The notes below the pieces were generated by a model. The model was not told the DNA's origin. It searched no databases and saw only the letters and a list, made by a program, of their open reading frames with translations. This document shows positions 1 to 15,000 of a stretch of DNA of 64,000 nucleotides, in pieces (positions within the stretch are counted from its first letter, which is position 1; the number at the start of each line of letters is the position of its first letter). The stretch comes from Xiphophorus maculatus. Taxonomy: Eukaryota; Chordata; Actinopteri; Cyprinodontiformes; Poeciliidae. The translations under genes and the position numbers were made by a program. Location of the stretch: contig NC_036455.1 in the NCBI RefSeq assembly GCF_002775205.1, positions 3,386,501 to 3,450,500 on the forward strand, in the 5' to 3' direction.

Positions 1-88
1 CGCCACAGACGGGTTGTTTTCTGTCGGCGAGGAGCTGCGGCGGCTCCTGGAGGACAGCCTGCGAGGCCGCCTGGTGTCGTCCAGGTCC
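1..88 (-). CDS. kmt2b: kmt2b exon 28 (partial)
   Basis: The left edge cuts this exon. It reads DLDDTRRPRRLSS then Ser/Arg-rich sequence, like the low-complexity stretch after FYRN in KMT2B (RRSRRPSPL). The acceptor at 89-93 joins the CA left over from exon 27 to give a Gln codon. The opposite strand is also open here but ends at a chance donor-like site. Confidence 0.75.
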
Positions 89-3000
89 CTCAGGGTGAGG
101 ATGTGATGAGACTTGTAAGACGCAGCTCCTGAAATCAAAGACATAAAAACTAAACAGAAGAAAAATATTCTGGTTCCTACAAAAAAAATCAAAATGAAAA
201 ATTTTTTTACAGTCGTTTTAAAACATTTTGGATATTTTAGTGCAAAATATCGGCTTCAGAATGAACTTCATTTGAAAGAACTGGTCTCATTTTATTCCTT
301 GGGGCTGGACAATATGGCTGAAAAACGTCTCATGCTGTAAGCATTTTATTTCAGTCAGTATCATTAATTAATGATTAGTTATTTGTTTAAAATATCTCGT
401 GGCCAAGCTGGCAGTCTGACCTTTCCTCTTTTATCCATGTTTTTTTATTTCATGTTGTCATTTATTTTTAAGCAGTTCTGAGGCACAGTGGGCAAACTTT
501 TAAACTGCTGTGGCAGTTACTGAACATGCTGTTGCCAGGTAACCAAAGAATGAGTGAGTTGCTAGGTAACCAAAGAGCGAGTGAGTCAGTTGGTTCCACC
601 ATCTTAGCTTAGTTAGTGTTTTTTTTTTTTTAACTTAATCATGTTACTAATTTTGTACTGTTTTCTTTTTAAACTGTTTTACTGTATTATTATCAGGACA
701 ATCTTGTAAAAGAGCTCTCTAATCTACAAGTTATAATCTAGTTATATAAAGGCTGAATAAATGTTTTAAAAACCAACTAAAATAGGTTTTATTGTCAGAA
801 GCTGTCTCCCAATTCTTCATTAAAGGACATCTGAACTATGTTTATCCACTTCATTTCTGATATTCCTGTTTCTAATAACTCCACAGAATTTTCTGTTACA
901 GTCTTGTATGGTATATTATCATTATTATGACTATTATTGTTAATATTGTTTTTTTATATATTGTTTCTTAACACAAACAACTTTTTGCTTTTATTTGACC
1001 CTTTATATCTGATATACTTCTATAATAAAATAACATACAGCAATATAATATACAATTACAATACAATACAATTACAGAGTCCGGATTGCTTCAACCTACA
1101 TTAATAGAGATTCTCTTAACCACATTTTCTGATGTAGTAGATCATAATTTTGCTTAAACTTCTTTAAAAAAAAAAAACTGTAGTGAACAGAATGTTTTGT
1201 TTGGCATCTAAAGATTTTTTTTTTCACAACTCAGTCTGGTAGATTCAAGACCAAAATTTAAACATTTTTCCATTGTCCGTTTTATTTTTTTCCAAATTGA
1301 AGACCAGATACTACTCCAGATAGAATAGGAACAAAATTTTTTTTTTTTAATGTCAGACATTTTACTGACCAGGAGACGGGAGCGGTCGTGATGATCCTCC
1401 TGCTGGTCTTCTGGTCTGTGTGTAACCCGGACTCCTAGGTCCAGGTGTGTTGTGCGTTTTAGAGTTTGGAGACGAGTTTGTGGACTTGATTGGGCTGGAA
1501 GAGGAGCTGAAGCGATCTGGAGACTCCATATCTGCTCGTACATACAATATATTATCATTATTAAACCACAATAAACTAAAAAACCCATGTTATTTTGTCA
1601 GATGATGTTGGAAAAATAAAATCTTTCAGTATTACTTTGGGTTTTAGGCTAAAAGCTTTAGTTTTATTCCTTCATTTGCAGCTCAGACTGGAGCAACCTG
1701 CTCACCTCTGTGGCAACTGGGACTGTGGACTATGGTGTGGTTCTCCTCTCTGTCCATCCTCAGGTCTTGTTCCTCGCCAGGTAGAGGTGTGCTCACCTCT
1801 GTCACCTTACAGGTGTACTTACAGCGTCTGCGAGGGTCCACTGTGCTCCAGTACAACCGAGAGCATCTACAGATTGAAGGCAGAGAAACCGGGTTTATAT
1901 AAAATACTGCAAGTCAGATTGAACCTACAATAAACTCCACACAAATTCACAGAACATCTAGTCATTTTTTAAAACACTAATTCTCTAAAACAAATATCAA
2001 CTTTGTGGAAAATAAAACACTAGATTTTGTGAAAATGTAGAAACTAAATCAATATGATGAACGTGTGAACTGATGATGAAAATGATGGAAAAAACTCATT
2101 GGGATTTGTGTACTGGTTCCACAACCAGTACACAAATACCTCCAAGCTGGGTAAAAATACCCAGACCTGACTTTATATCAGAAATAAAAACTTACTGATA
2201 ACCAACAGGATAAAGCATCCTCCCGTTTGACGACAGCTCTGACAACACACCGAGTTTCTGAATTTGTAGAGAGCCTAAAAACAAAACAGAACATTTAGCA
2301 CAATAATTTAAATATCATTGCAGGACAGCAACTGATAATTGTTTTAGTAATCAATTGTTCTGATGATTAATCAGATTTTAAAAAGCCATGTTCGGCAGAT
2401 TATTTATTTAATCACTTAAGCTTTCTTTATAAAACATTAGAAATATATACAAAATGCAAACAATGGAATTCCTTTTTTACATAAAAAAAATAAGCTTATG
2501 AAATGTTGCCTAGAACGCAATATTTTTAGCTATATTTATTAAAACAACATGTGAAAAGTTCAGCCCTTTCTGCTTGACTTAATGTCAATACAGTGTATTT
2601 TTATTATTATGACAGAATTTAAATCAGTTATATTTTTTAGCCTTAACTACTAAAGAGCCAGATAAAAAAGCATTTTTTCCCCCCAACCTTAAACACAAAA
2701 TAATGTCATACTTATGCAGTTCTGGTAGATTAATAACTGCTGTGTTGTACTTTCAGCAAGTGTCCCTTTTTTCAGTCTGTGTACTCCATTTAAAATCAAT
2801 TACTAAATTAGTTGACAATTATTCCAATAATCGATTAATCCGATTAATTGTTTCAGCCCCATAGCAGTATTTAAAGAAAATATATGCTAGTATGGCTGTT
2901 ACCAGTGGCTGACATCAATACTTTTTAAAGGCAGCAATTATAGAACAAAAGCTTCATACAGTCTTGTCTATTTTATTAGGGGGGATTCCTGTTGGCAACA

Positions 3001-6000
3001 AATAATATACAGTTTGCACAGAAGAATAAACGAACACACATTTATTCTCACCTATTGTCATGTTTATACTTTCTGGCTCAAGGCCTGTAAGAAACTTTCT
3101 TCTCAGATTGATTCCCTCAAAGTCCACATAGACCCGGCGAGAGACCTTGAACCCACTCCCTGACACCATCTAAAATGAAACAATCAGAGTCAATTTTATT
3201 ACAAAACGAGTGAGAATTAAGATGACTTCCTTCCTGTAAATATTAATGAACTGAAAGGAAAATTGACTTTCATCCGCTCACCTTTGCGCTAACGAGATCC
3301 CTGTGTTTGTAGCAGTACACCTTCCTGTCCTGCTGGAACACACACTTATCTGCACGAGCGCACATGAAGTGGTAATTACTCAAGCAGGTGGCGAGGCAGC
3401 AGCCCACTGTGGCTCCACACTGACCACAAAGATCACAGCGCTAGATGAAGAAATATCATAAACAAACAAAAAAGAGATATTAGAACTGTAATAAAATACA
3501 CTACATGCTGTGTTAGCAGGCTCACAATGTGCATCTCTGACATAAAAACCTGAATGCAAAGTGGTCTGGCTGGAGAAACTTGTTTTTCTAAGTTCAGATA
3601 TCGATTAATATAGCAAGAAATAACATTCAGAATCCAAATAATATTCAACATTACACTTTCCTTGTGCAAATTTTACACAAGACTGTAGGCCATTATCACC
3701 ACATATTAGGGGTCTGCAACCTCAGTCCAGCTAAGTAAAACTTTTTTTAAAGCTTTAAAGCTGCAAATGTTATGTAACTTTTTGTGAAAAGGCAACTAAA
3801 AATGTTTTATTAAATATCTAAAATAACATTTTTGGTCATTTTTAATAAAACCAGTATTTGATTTCTGTTTTTAGGTTTTAAAACATTTATAAAATACAAA
3901 AAATGGCTAAAAGGACTTTAGTTTTCAATAAAACAATGAGGAAAAAAGTAAATAAATATTACTGATATTTGTGTCATTCTGTTGTGGAAATTTAATTCAG
4001 GATTTATTCCATACATAACTAAAGAAAACTGCTAAAATCTGCATTTTATATCAATATTTATTTTTGTAAATGTTATTTCTCCACTGCTTTAGCCAAATTA
4101 TCAAGGAAGATTGCAGACCCTTAAGTTAACATTTGTCATAATTACCAAGTGGCGCCCCCTTGAGACAGCACTGTGCACTTGTAGAAGAGCGCTGTTCTGC
4201 TCATAGACCTCTGCAGACCATAGGCAGCAGTTGATGTGGGCCCACTCATTCTGCCCCAAGTACAGCAGCCGCCCTGCGTCCTGTAGGGCAAAAACACACG
4301 CATCACTAATCCATCATGTGGAAAAAATTTTACTTTTACGCTATGATAACAGGGTTCGTACGGTTGTAAAATACAAGGACTTTTCAAGTATTTTCTAGGT
4401 AAGGTTTCAAACTTTTCCAGCACCACACTTTGGAGATAAAAACAATCCAACTTAACTTTAAAAAGAAAAAATAAAAGACAGTTTAAATTCACTATAGTAT
4501 AACATAATTTATTAATACTATTAATAATGTCTTCTGATTATTAATAATCAGAAGACATTCTAAATAGCAGGGACAAGGGCTCAACAACAAATCAATAATA
4601 TATATTGCAATAGACATGTGATCAAATAAATAAAGATTCAATAATAACCTCTCAACTTTTAAGCAAGGTTGGTGGAATAAACTAATTGACTCAGTCTTTG
4701 GTTACCTAGAAACTCACTGCTCTTTTGTTACCTAGCAACAATCTGCTGAATAACTGCCGCAGGAGCAGTTTAAATTTTCACTACTGTGCCTCACAACTGC
4801 TTAAAAATAAGAAAATAACAGCGTGAAGTGAAAACCGAATAAAACATGAAAAGTTACGCCACTAGTTTTGTCGTATTTCAGATATTTGAAACGGAAAACT
4901 AATCAATAATTCTCAATATCAACAGATATAAAACGTGATACATTTTTCAGCCATATCGTCCAGCTCTAGACGGGATAAAGTAAACTAAAATATAACAAAG
5001 TTTACTTTTGAAACACAAACCTAATACAAAAGATTTGTGTAAGAACAAAACACTAATTTAACACTAATTAATAACTGACATCTAAAACATAAGATCACCT
5101 TTTATTTCAGTTACAGAGGTGAATAACTCATCGACAAATTAGAAATAATAAATACTCAGTACACTGAATAAATCTGTGTTAAATTAATTTCCACTCAAAT
5201 TAAATGTTTAAAGCACAATATAAATAATCACTTGACTTTCTGAATGGAGCCTTTTCTCTGAAAAGTTTATTACAACATTATTGCAGAACTGTACAGATAA
5301 AATATAGAATAGAATACACTTTATTGATCCCCAATAGGAAATTGTTTAAATCACAATTTAATTAACTGAATTTACCTTTGGGATCAATGAAGCATTTTTA
5401 AACTTGAATCAAACTCTTATATGGACTTTATACAGAAATCAAGCACTTGCCAAACCTTGAAATTCAAGCTTTTTCAAGTATTTTTCCAAGCACCCGTACA
5501 AACCCTGCAATAAATAAAAGCTAAGGACATTTTCAGCATCTAAGACAGATAATAGATTTCTGTAGAAACTCACGCTGGGAGCAGCATCTCCATATTGCTG
5601 GCACAGAGCACATTGTCTCAAATCCTTCATCTTAGTCGTATCTGGAATTAAAAGTTAACACATAAACTAGAGAAAAGAAACAGCTAAATACCTCATTTTA
5701 GAGGGGGAACATGATTCTCTACCTTGTGGACACTCGGGGGCGCTGATCGTAGAACGAGAGTCCCAAGTAGCGACCGATGTCGGCGTGGCGCCGGTCTGAG
5801 CCTCCCTGGTGCAGTAAGCTCGCTCCATCCACTGAGCGTAGCTGTGCTCCTTTGAAGGAGGAAGCACGGCCTCGGGAAGCATGCCACTGAACAGTAAAAA
5901 CAATACAGAGAGCTATAAAACACTTGCTTTAAAAATAAAATAAAAAAAGTTAGCAAAGGTTCACTGAGTGTGCTCACCTTGGCAACTCTTCAGAAAAGTG

Positions 6001-9000
6001 ATGGCACGAAGAAAACCAGCTGAAAACCTGTTTCATAACCTGCCAGAAAAACAATTTAAGTTTAAATTTGAGCTGATTTTAAACAAACAGCCTCATGTTT
6101 CTGCCATGGAAGCCAAGAATACACAATAAAAACAATCATACGGCTTAAAGATGGATTTTTTTTCATACAAGATCTGATCTTAGTCAATTTTTTTCTAAAA
6201 AACAAACAAAAAAATAAAGAAAAAATATAAATGACAGAAGATATATTAAAAAATGCCTTCTGTGAGTTGAATGACGGAGTATTAAGGCCAAGCTACAATT
6301 TTTTCCTTTATTATGAGATAACAGTCATAATATTAGAAGAATGAAGATGCAATTTTACCAGAAAAATATGAGAAAAAGTAGTTCTAATGAAAAAAAAAAA
6401 TTTCTATAATTATCAGGATTTGACACGACCATCTTATTCATTTTGCATAATTCCTTTAAAGGTCCTGCTACTAATAATAATTTGATGCTAATGTGTTAAA
6501 ACTGTAACTATTTCCTTATCTGTAAAACTGATACCAAATTATAACTTAACAAGATGATCAACATTTATCATTTAAATTTTTGTGTCAAATAAAATTACTC
6601 CTACTATTACAACTTTATTCTGGCAATATTAAAACTTCATTGTTGGATTATTTTGTCTTTATTCTTGACATTTTAAAATATATAAATATTCTAGCTTGGC
6701 CAATAATTCTAGCTTGGCCAATAATAATCTGTCTTACAGATGTGAATTCAAAATCCAAACAAATAGAAGCTTTATAACTCGCTTGTGAAACAAGATGGCT
6801 GCCAAAGCGTGTGGGGAAAAAAAAATCCAAAAATTAATTATTCAAAAAGAATAAAATTTGATTAATTGATAAAAATTGATTTATCGGTCAGGTCTAAAAC
6901 AAATTGGTAAAAAGTATAAAACAACAATAAGGTAAAAATATTCAGAGTGACAGGGAAGAGGAGGAGCTCACCTGAACGTAGTGCTCTTTGGACCGATTTG
7001 TTGGCCTCTGATCCTCGGGAAGAAGTTCCTCTTCCTTCAGCCATTTTTTCATCACAGTAGCAACATCACAATGAAACGCTTTCTGACAAGACAAATGACA
7101 CAAGACAGGAATCAACAAGAATACAAAGCAGAAGATGTGAAGATGGAGATGAGTGTTAGACAAAGTTCCTTCATGTCAAAATTCAGTGGTTTTCCAAAAT
7201 TAAATTTTTTAGTCTTTTCAGTCAAATTTAAGAATTTTCTAATCAGTAAAACTTTTAAATGAATTTACTACAGAAATGCCTGCATATGTCAGGATGTAAC
7301 AACCAGCAAAAAACTAGAAACAGAAAGAAGGAAAGGTAGAAAAAGGAAGAAAAGACTGACGATGAGATACCAGGGAAGACGGAGGGATGAGTGGACCAGT
7401 AAATGCTCGGATGGGCGAGGAAGAGATAGATAAGCAAACTGACAGACGGACGGGTAGACAAGGTGACAGACGGATGGATGGACAAGCAGACGAATGGATG
7501 AATAGACAAGCAGACAGCTGGATGGACAAGGAGACGAACAGATGGACGAACAAGCAGTCGGAAAGATGGATGGACAAGGAGAAGGATGGACAAGAATGCG
7601 CACAAAGGATGCAGATGGATGGACGGACAGACAGACAAATGGACGGAGAAGCATACGGACAGATAGATGGATGGACAAGCAGATGGACAAATGGATGGAT
7701 GAACCCAAAGCTACTCACTATCGTCGTGTATCCGTCCTCTCTGAATTTGTCCTCCACGGCTCTCAGATCACAGACGTGTCTCTCCGTCCTGACGGACGCC
7801 ATCTCCTTTGACTCCTGACACTGAAATTCAACAAACAATCTCAGGACATTTTCCAGTAAACAAACAAACAAAACAACCTGACTGCATGGAGCCGTTGTCT
7901 CTCACCTGGTTACAAAGCAGGAGGTGCTGAGTGCTGCAGGAGGAGAGCAGCTCACTCAGAACCCCCTGCAGTCCGGACAGCAGCTTGCTCTGCAGCGCCT
8001 CCTTCACACTGCCTCTGTCAGTGTGGCGCCCCCTGCAGGCTGTGCAGGTGACGTCCACTTTGTCAGGCTGACTGGACATGAGCCCAAAAAGCTCCTCTGT
8101 AAACACAAATACGACCAACGTCACTTTTTTTTCTAAATTATAAAAGTAATAGAAAGAAATTGAAAGTATCTAGTTTTTTAGGCATTAGTTATTTGCTGGA
8201 AAACCCACATAAATGTTACAAATGTGGATTTTTGTCCAGCAAAAAAGTAAAACTGTACGAGGAAATTACAGAAATTGTAATCCCCTCACCTGATATTCCT
8301 TCACATCCATAATGGATCCAGTGGCTGCACTCTGAACATCGAATCATCTCAGAGGTTTGGTTTCCCTCATAGCACTTCTGGCAGACGGGGCAGAAATTAC
8401 CTGACATAAACACACACACACAAAAACAATTAATTACTTTCAATTAATTGTTATAATAAAAATAAACACAAACAAAAGAATCAGCACCAAACTCTTAAAA
8501 TACTTTGGATAATATATGAAATTGAGAGACTAATGTGATTTAAAATCTAAAAAGGATGAAAAGAGTTGGAGGACAACAAATGTTTCATTATTTAAAAAAC
8601 AAAGATTAAATTAAATTGTTTTGTGATAAAGATTGTGTTTTTTTGCAGTTTTAAGACAAAAAATATGACAAGTTTATAAATTTTTGGTACAAGTGGACGC
8701 TATATTAAGGAACTGAGACCTGATTTTATTTAAATATTGGATTTCAATGAGTGTGGGTTTTACCACCTGTCCTGCTGTTCTATTGTTCTTTTATGGTTTA
8801 AAAAAGGAATTTGAAAATTGGTGGAAGAAGTCCAAGTTTTTTTTTCCCCTAGTAATTCTAATGTCAAAGCTGAATGAGTATTTCTGTACTTTTATTTTAG
8901 TATTGCAAGACAAGGAGACATTAAAATACATATATTTATATGTACATATTTATACATTTCATTTATATACAACTGCAAAGACATCAGCTTGATTTTGTTC

Positions 9001-12000
9001 CTTTACTGCCATCAATGTGAGCACCTTATTTAAAAGTAAATAGAAAATAAAAATCTACTTTGGATAACTTGTGACTAAGCTTTGATGAGCGGTTCGTGTG
9101 TTTTGAAGCACCGACCTTTCTCACTGAGGCTGGTGCAGTCGGGGCAAAGGTCATGCTCGTGGTTCCAGGCCATATCCCAGGTTTTCCCTGGAGTCACGCC
9201 GCAGCTCTTACACCGAATGCACGTCATACACACCTGAAGCGGAAAAAAACAATATTTACTCATTACCTCAGCTTTTCCTCTTTAGTACTCCAAAAAAGAC
9301 TCCAGTACAGTTTAAGGAAGGTGAAGCAGTTACCCAGGGTGTTTTGGAGGTCACTGGCTTCGGGTACGTCGGTCCCAAGCAGGAAGGGTGATAGCAGGTT
9401 TGGCAGATCCTGCACTGCAAGACAGGCTGAACAAAAACACATCAACTGTAGAGTAATATTCCACTTTTACTACTTTTTATGTTTCATGACTGTTTTATGT
9501 CTCTCTTAAAATGCAGAAAAGCTCATTTCAGGTTTGTACACTTTTCCCACAGAAAAACTGAAGAACTTTCAAGACTTTTCAAGGTATGTTTACAAACTCT
9601 TCTACACTTTGGAGAAAAAACAAACAAATGAACTAAAGAAAGACCATTATATGATATCATTCATAAGTGTTAGTAATAGTTTTGTAATAGTATTCAAGAT
9701 AAACTAAAAAAATCAGTAAAAATTTTCCTTGCAATGTTTTCTGGCATTTAGTAAATAGAAATAATTTTGGTGATTCTAAGTGACCTAAAAAGGAGAAAAA
9801 TTAAGTCTGATCTAACTTCAGACAGAATTTTTATTTTTGTTAGATGTATGAAAATATCTGGTAACATTTTCCAAATTTAAACATTAGATTGCACTTTTAC
9901 TGCAAAAACACAAAATCTTACCAAGTATTTTTAGTCTAATTTCTAGTTCTTATATCTTAATACACTTGAAATAAGACAAAACTAACTTACAAGTAACTTT
10001 TTAGGAAGATATAGAAGCTTGATTTAAGTAAATCATTCCTTAAAGTTGGAAAAGACGTTCTAGTTCCATTGGCAGATTATTTCACTTACAAAAAGATATT
10101 TTTGCTTTGTTGTAAGTGAAATAATCTGCCAATAGAACTAGTACTTAGGTAATAATTTAGCCACCTAAATCAAGCTTCTATGTCTCGCTGAAAAGTTACT
10201 TGCAAATTTTGTCTTATTTCAAGTGTAATAAGATATAAAGTAGAAATTAGACTAAAAATACTTGGTAAGATTTTGTGTTTTTACCAAACTGTGCAGTTTG
10301 AATATCAAAAACCTTCAAGGACTTTATACAGAAATAAAGCCCTTCCCAAACCTTGCAAACATCAAATTGTAATCCAAGCATTTTCAAGGATTTCAAGCAC
10401 CTGTACAAACCCCGTCAATCCTTCCAGTTTTTAAAGTGACAGTGCCTACCTTCAACCTCTTGCTTCTGCGGCCGCACACGTGGCAGAACTTGCAGCGTCT
10501 GCAACACCAGTTCTCCTTGGACTCCTCCTTGGGGCGCTCCTCAGGCGTCAGGCAGAACTCATGGAAAGGTTCACAGCAGATCTGGCAGAAGATCATCTGC
10601 CCGATGAAAGATACTATGGTTAAACCAAATTCTTAAAAAGATTCTTCTTCCGAGTTTTAATGCTTCTGCACATGTGTGTAAAACTCAAGGCCCGGGAGCC
10701 AAATCTGGCACCCCGTAGCTTGTTATGTTGCCCTCAAGATTCCAGATGCTAAATTATATCAATCAGTCCCTTTTTTTTTTCTGTGATTCTGTGATTGTGG
10801 AAATTTACGTAAAAGCAACAGATTCCAGATTTTTCCTGCCAACACATAACTAAGTTTGTTGCAAATTTTTCACAAAAATAGTTGAAAACCATAGGTTTAG
10901 CAGATCGCTAACTTTTTCTATTTAATGACACCACTGCCTCAGGCTTATATAATTTCAAGTAGTTAGTCCATGACCGATTAACAGAGTCACAATTAACGTC
11001 ATACATAAACGTAAATATTGCAAAATTCCTTGAAATATTTCTAAATTAGCTCCACAAAATTAGTGATTTAAATTGCAAAAGAAAAAAACCCCGCAATGTT
11101 AAAATCCTGGAGTGACTGGACAATGTGAAAAGATGAAAGAAGTACTTATATTAATAATGCAGAGACAGTTCTTTATTAATGGCTTGTTAATACATTTTAT
11201 CAATGCATTCTGGCCCGACTATCCCTTTAACAACATTAATGATCTTGATTTGTCCCTAAACGAAAATAAGTATGACACCCATTTAATAAACTTTAATAAA
11301 TTAAGTTTATTAGCGGCTGAAGTACCTCATGTTTCCCTTTGCTGGCGCAAAGCAGGCAGACCGGCTGAGGAGTGGTTGGGAGGGAGGTGAGAACGCTGAG
11401 GCCGCCCATGAGCCACACATTCTGGACAGCACAGTCCTCCTGGATGGACGCAGGGCAGACAGCACAAACATCACAAAGATGAGTAAAATTTAAAAAATTT
11501 GCTGGTTTAAATGTTTAGTGTGAGCCATCTGTTCACTGATGTGCTGCAGTAACAAAAGTTAGCATTATGATTTAAGTGTGTTAATGACACAGCATCTGGA
11601 GAGTGAAGAAACATTGCCTTGCAAAAGTGTTTTCACTTCCTGAACCGTTTCACATCACAGCCGTCAACCTCAAAGAGATGAAACTGCACAAAGCACGAAC
11701 AGCTCGTCAGGCTGGGCGATAAATCGATTTCATTGTTTAATCGAAATTTTGGTTTTTGAAGATTTCCTTTTTGTAATTTTTCCCCCACACCAATCCATTC
11801 CTGGGGTTTCCATATTTCACCAGTCTTGTTTGCCAAGCGTGTTTTACAGCTTCTATTTATCTGGATGTTAAATTCAGGTCAACTCTGCAACAAAGTATCA
11901 TGGCCAGGCTGAGATTTAATTTTTTTTTTAAAAAAAGATAATAAAGTCATAATATTACCAGAATACAGTTGTATTAATAGCAGAACAAACTTGATAATTT

Positions 12001-15000
12001 AAAAAGGTTTTTGCAAAAATTTTCAATTCTGGTCCCATCTCACCAAATCACGTTTCTTGAAAATTTTGTTGCAGCTTCTAACTACCTTTAAAAAATTTCA
12101 AGTTTATGATTTTCTCTGAGTTATGAATCTCTGCAGCTCATATAGAGGTAAAAATTTATTGACTAATGCTCAACTTCAAATGGTTGTGACACCATTTCAG
12201 TTTTAAGTTGATAAATTTCCCAACAATCCAAGTTGGTCAAAGATTGTGATATTATTTTATAGTCTAAGTTTTTTAGGTGGATTCACTTCAGCTCTGTTTA
12301 GTCCGTTTTAATAAAACTGAAGTTTGTTTTTCTAGAAAGTCTGGTTTGTTTCGGGAGATGTGAATGCACAATCGAACTCTGTGTACCAAAAAAAACAAAC
12401 CATGGTTTGCATTTTTTACTTCAAGTGAACACTAATGGTCCAAAAATGTTATGGGTAAATACAGTCAAAACAAAAACACAAATTTTGTCTTTTATTAAAG
12501 ATAAAGGAGAAATCCTAAATCTGCTCAAATCTGATTCCACTGCATTTTTGTTTAAATTTCAGGAAGACAGAAGTTGTGCTCATGTCTTCTTCAGAGGTTT
12601 TTGTGTTATTTTCTTCAGTGTTTCTTGGTGTAGCGCCACCACAGGTGAGAGTGGGGAACAGGTTATTAAAATGGTTTGGTTGTTTTGACACAGTGAAAAT
12701 GTAACAACGGTTCCACCTTCGGTTCCCAACTGAACCGAGTCTACTGGACTATCGGGTGTGAAAACATTAAATTCTCCATAAAATTATCCCAACAATCTGC
12801 TCACTAATGGTTTCTGTTAACTTCTGAGGCTTTCGCAAAGCTGCTAAATTTATAAACAGCTGGTCTTTATTAGTAATGCACTAAAAATTTTTAAAAGGAT
12901 AACAGGGTAAAGGGGAACACCATTTTTAAGATTTTTACAAGGCAGTTTTTCTTCTTTCATTTCCCTCCTGTTAATGCAATAGCTGCAAATCATCAAACTG
13001 TAATTTAATTAAGAATTAAGAAAAGCAATTAACCTAATTAAGCCCAAAAAAGGGGTTTAAAAATGTGAATGCATGTTGTCTTGAGAGCAACGACTCACCT
13101 TAAAGTCTACACGGATCTTGTGCTTGTGCTGCAACATGCCCTTTTGGGGAAAGCCGTTAGTTAACCCTGTCTGCGTGTTCATTGATGCACATTCAGGAGG
13201 ATTCTGGGAACGAAGCACATATTGTGGATCAGTTGTTGGACAGCTTTGCAGCTCGGTCGCTTTTACAGAAGACGCCGCCTTGTCCTCTTCGTGCTGGACC
13301 CCATGCGTGTCTTCCTGCTCCTGTTGCTTCTGTAACTTTCTGCCTGGACTAGAAGTCCAGGAAGGATTTGGGAAAGTTTTATCTGCTTTAGCCGAGCAAA
13401 CGTCCATTAGAGCGCCTGGATGCTTCGCTTCCGACTCAAATCCCTGAGAACACGTCTGAGACAAAACCTCTGCCACAGCTGTTTGGTGTTGTTGAGTTGG
13501 AGGAGGTGCAGGCAAACATAACGGTGGAGATTTCTGTGGAGAGTCTGCAATGGAAGGTGATGGCAACACAGTAGCAGGGTGCATTTCAGTTTGCAGCGAC
13601 CCTGGAGGAGACTTTGCGCTGTTACACGATGGTAGTGAAACAGGAGGCTGTGTTAAAGGCTCCACAAACCGAGGCATCTGCCACGGCAAAGACTGAGAGC
13701 CAGTCTTCAGGATGTACGCAGGCAGACGGTACAAATGTATCTGCAGCTGCTTCTGCAGCGTCGGCACTGGGATCCCGGCCCGTCTGGATTTGGGGAAAGT
13801 TTCTCTGCGCTGCGTCTCTTCTGCGTTCTCCTGTGCCTGTGGAGGAGGGGACTGCCTAAGCCAACCAGCAAGACGGGTTCCATAGTTACACTATTAATAG
13901 TAGCATGCAGCGGCGACGACCAGAGGCAGCGACAGAGGAAAGGGGAATAGGGTGGAGCATAAAGTGTTAGCAAAGAGGAATAAAAGGCAAAGAAGAGTTA
14001 AGAAAAGGCAGTCAGCAACGATACACATATATCTGGTGTGAAATATGAAATAAAGATGCTATTTTTAAGGAAATCCTGATTATACTCAATTCCTAATACA
14101 TGCAGTTGGTGTCTTATATTACATCACATCCCCAGTACACTATGCAGTATTCCTTTTAAATCATAGCCTGCTTTCCAGTGTAATAATATTATAACATCAC
14201 TGCTCCCAACAAACTCAATAAGTGTTTACATACATGATGGCTTTTGCACAATCACCTACTCTGTTTTTACTCATTTTTAATAACATTTCTGCTTTTATTG
14301 CACAAAAGCTTTTCTGCACTCATGTATTGTAAATAGTTTGTCTTTTGCAACGTTTAATACACAAGCAAATTGTGTGCATTTTTGAAAATATAACTTCTGA
14401 AACTGGACAGTATTAAGTCTAGTACAGTATATTATTATTGTTATGGTTGTTATTGTTAAGCTTTATATATTGTTTTGAACACTAATAATGTTTTGTGTGA
14501 ACCTTTATAACTGTTGCTGCATTTCCTCTCTGCAGTACAATAAAGGATGTTACTATTATATTCTAATGCTTTAAAAACCAATAATAAAGCCCTTGAACAT
14601 TATTTTACTGCCCTAACATATCTGCATTTTTTTCTTTATAATCACAGTAGCGGATTTTTCCATTTAGAATTATATTAGCCATAAAACAGAGACTGTATTG
14701 GCTGCTGTGTTGTGTGTTGGTTTTAGACAGCAGTTGGTTTAGACGAGAGCAGCTGAAACACTAGTCAGTAAAAATTATGACATGAAGTTCAAAGTGAGAC
14801 ACGAAGTGAAATTGTTTATGAGTCAAACTATCAACAAGTTGTATCAAAAGAAAGTAAACATGTTACTGCGAGAATAGGATTCAGTAAACGGCTTCATATG
14901 AGAATTGAGTTCATAGTCTATGTTAATCCAGTCGTAATTAGCAATTAATCAATTTAAATTAATCGTGTGATAAATTAAAATGGGTTTGGTAATTTCCACT

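Noticed and set aside
1..93. Plus-strand open stretch ending in a donor-like AGG|GTGAGG
   Set aside because: The minus-strand reading continues kmt2b in phase and resembles its Ser/Arg-rich region; the plus-strand donor looks accidental.
7255..7871. Several 127-185-codon minus-strand frames
   Set aside because: They run through the tandem repeat; composition is repetitive Ser/Pro/His/Cys and only the exon 17 part is real coding.
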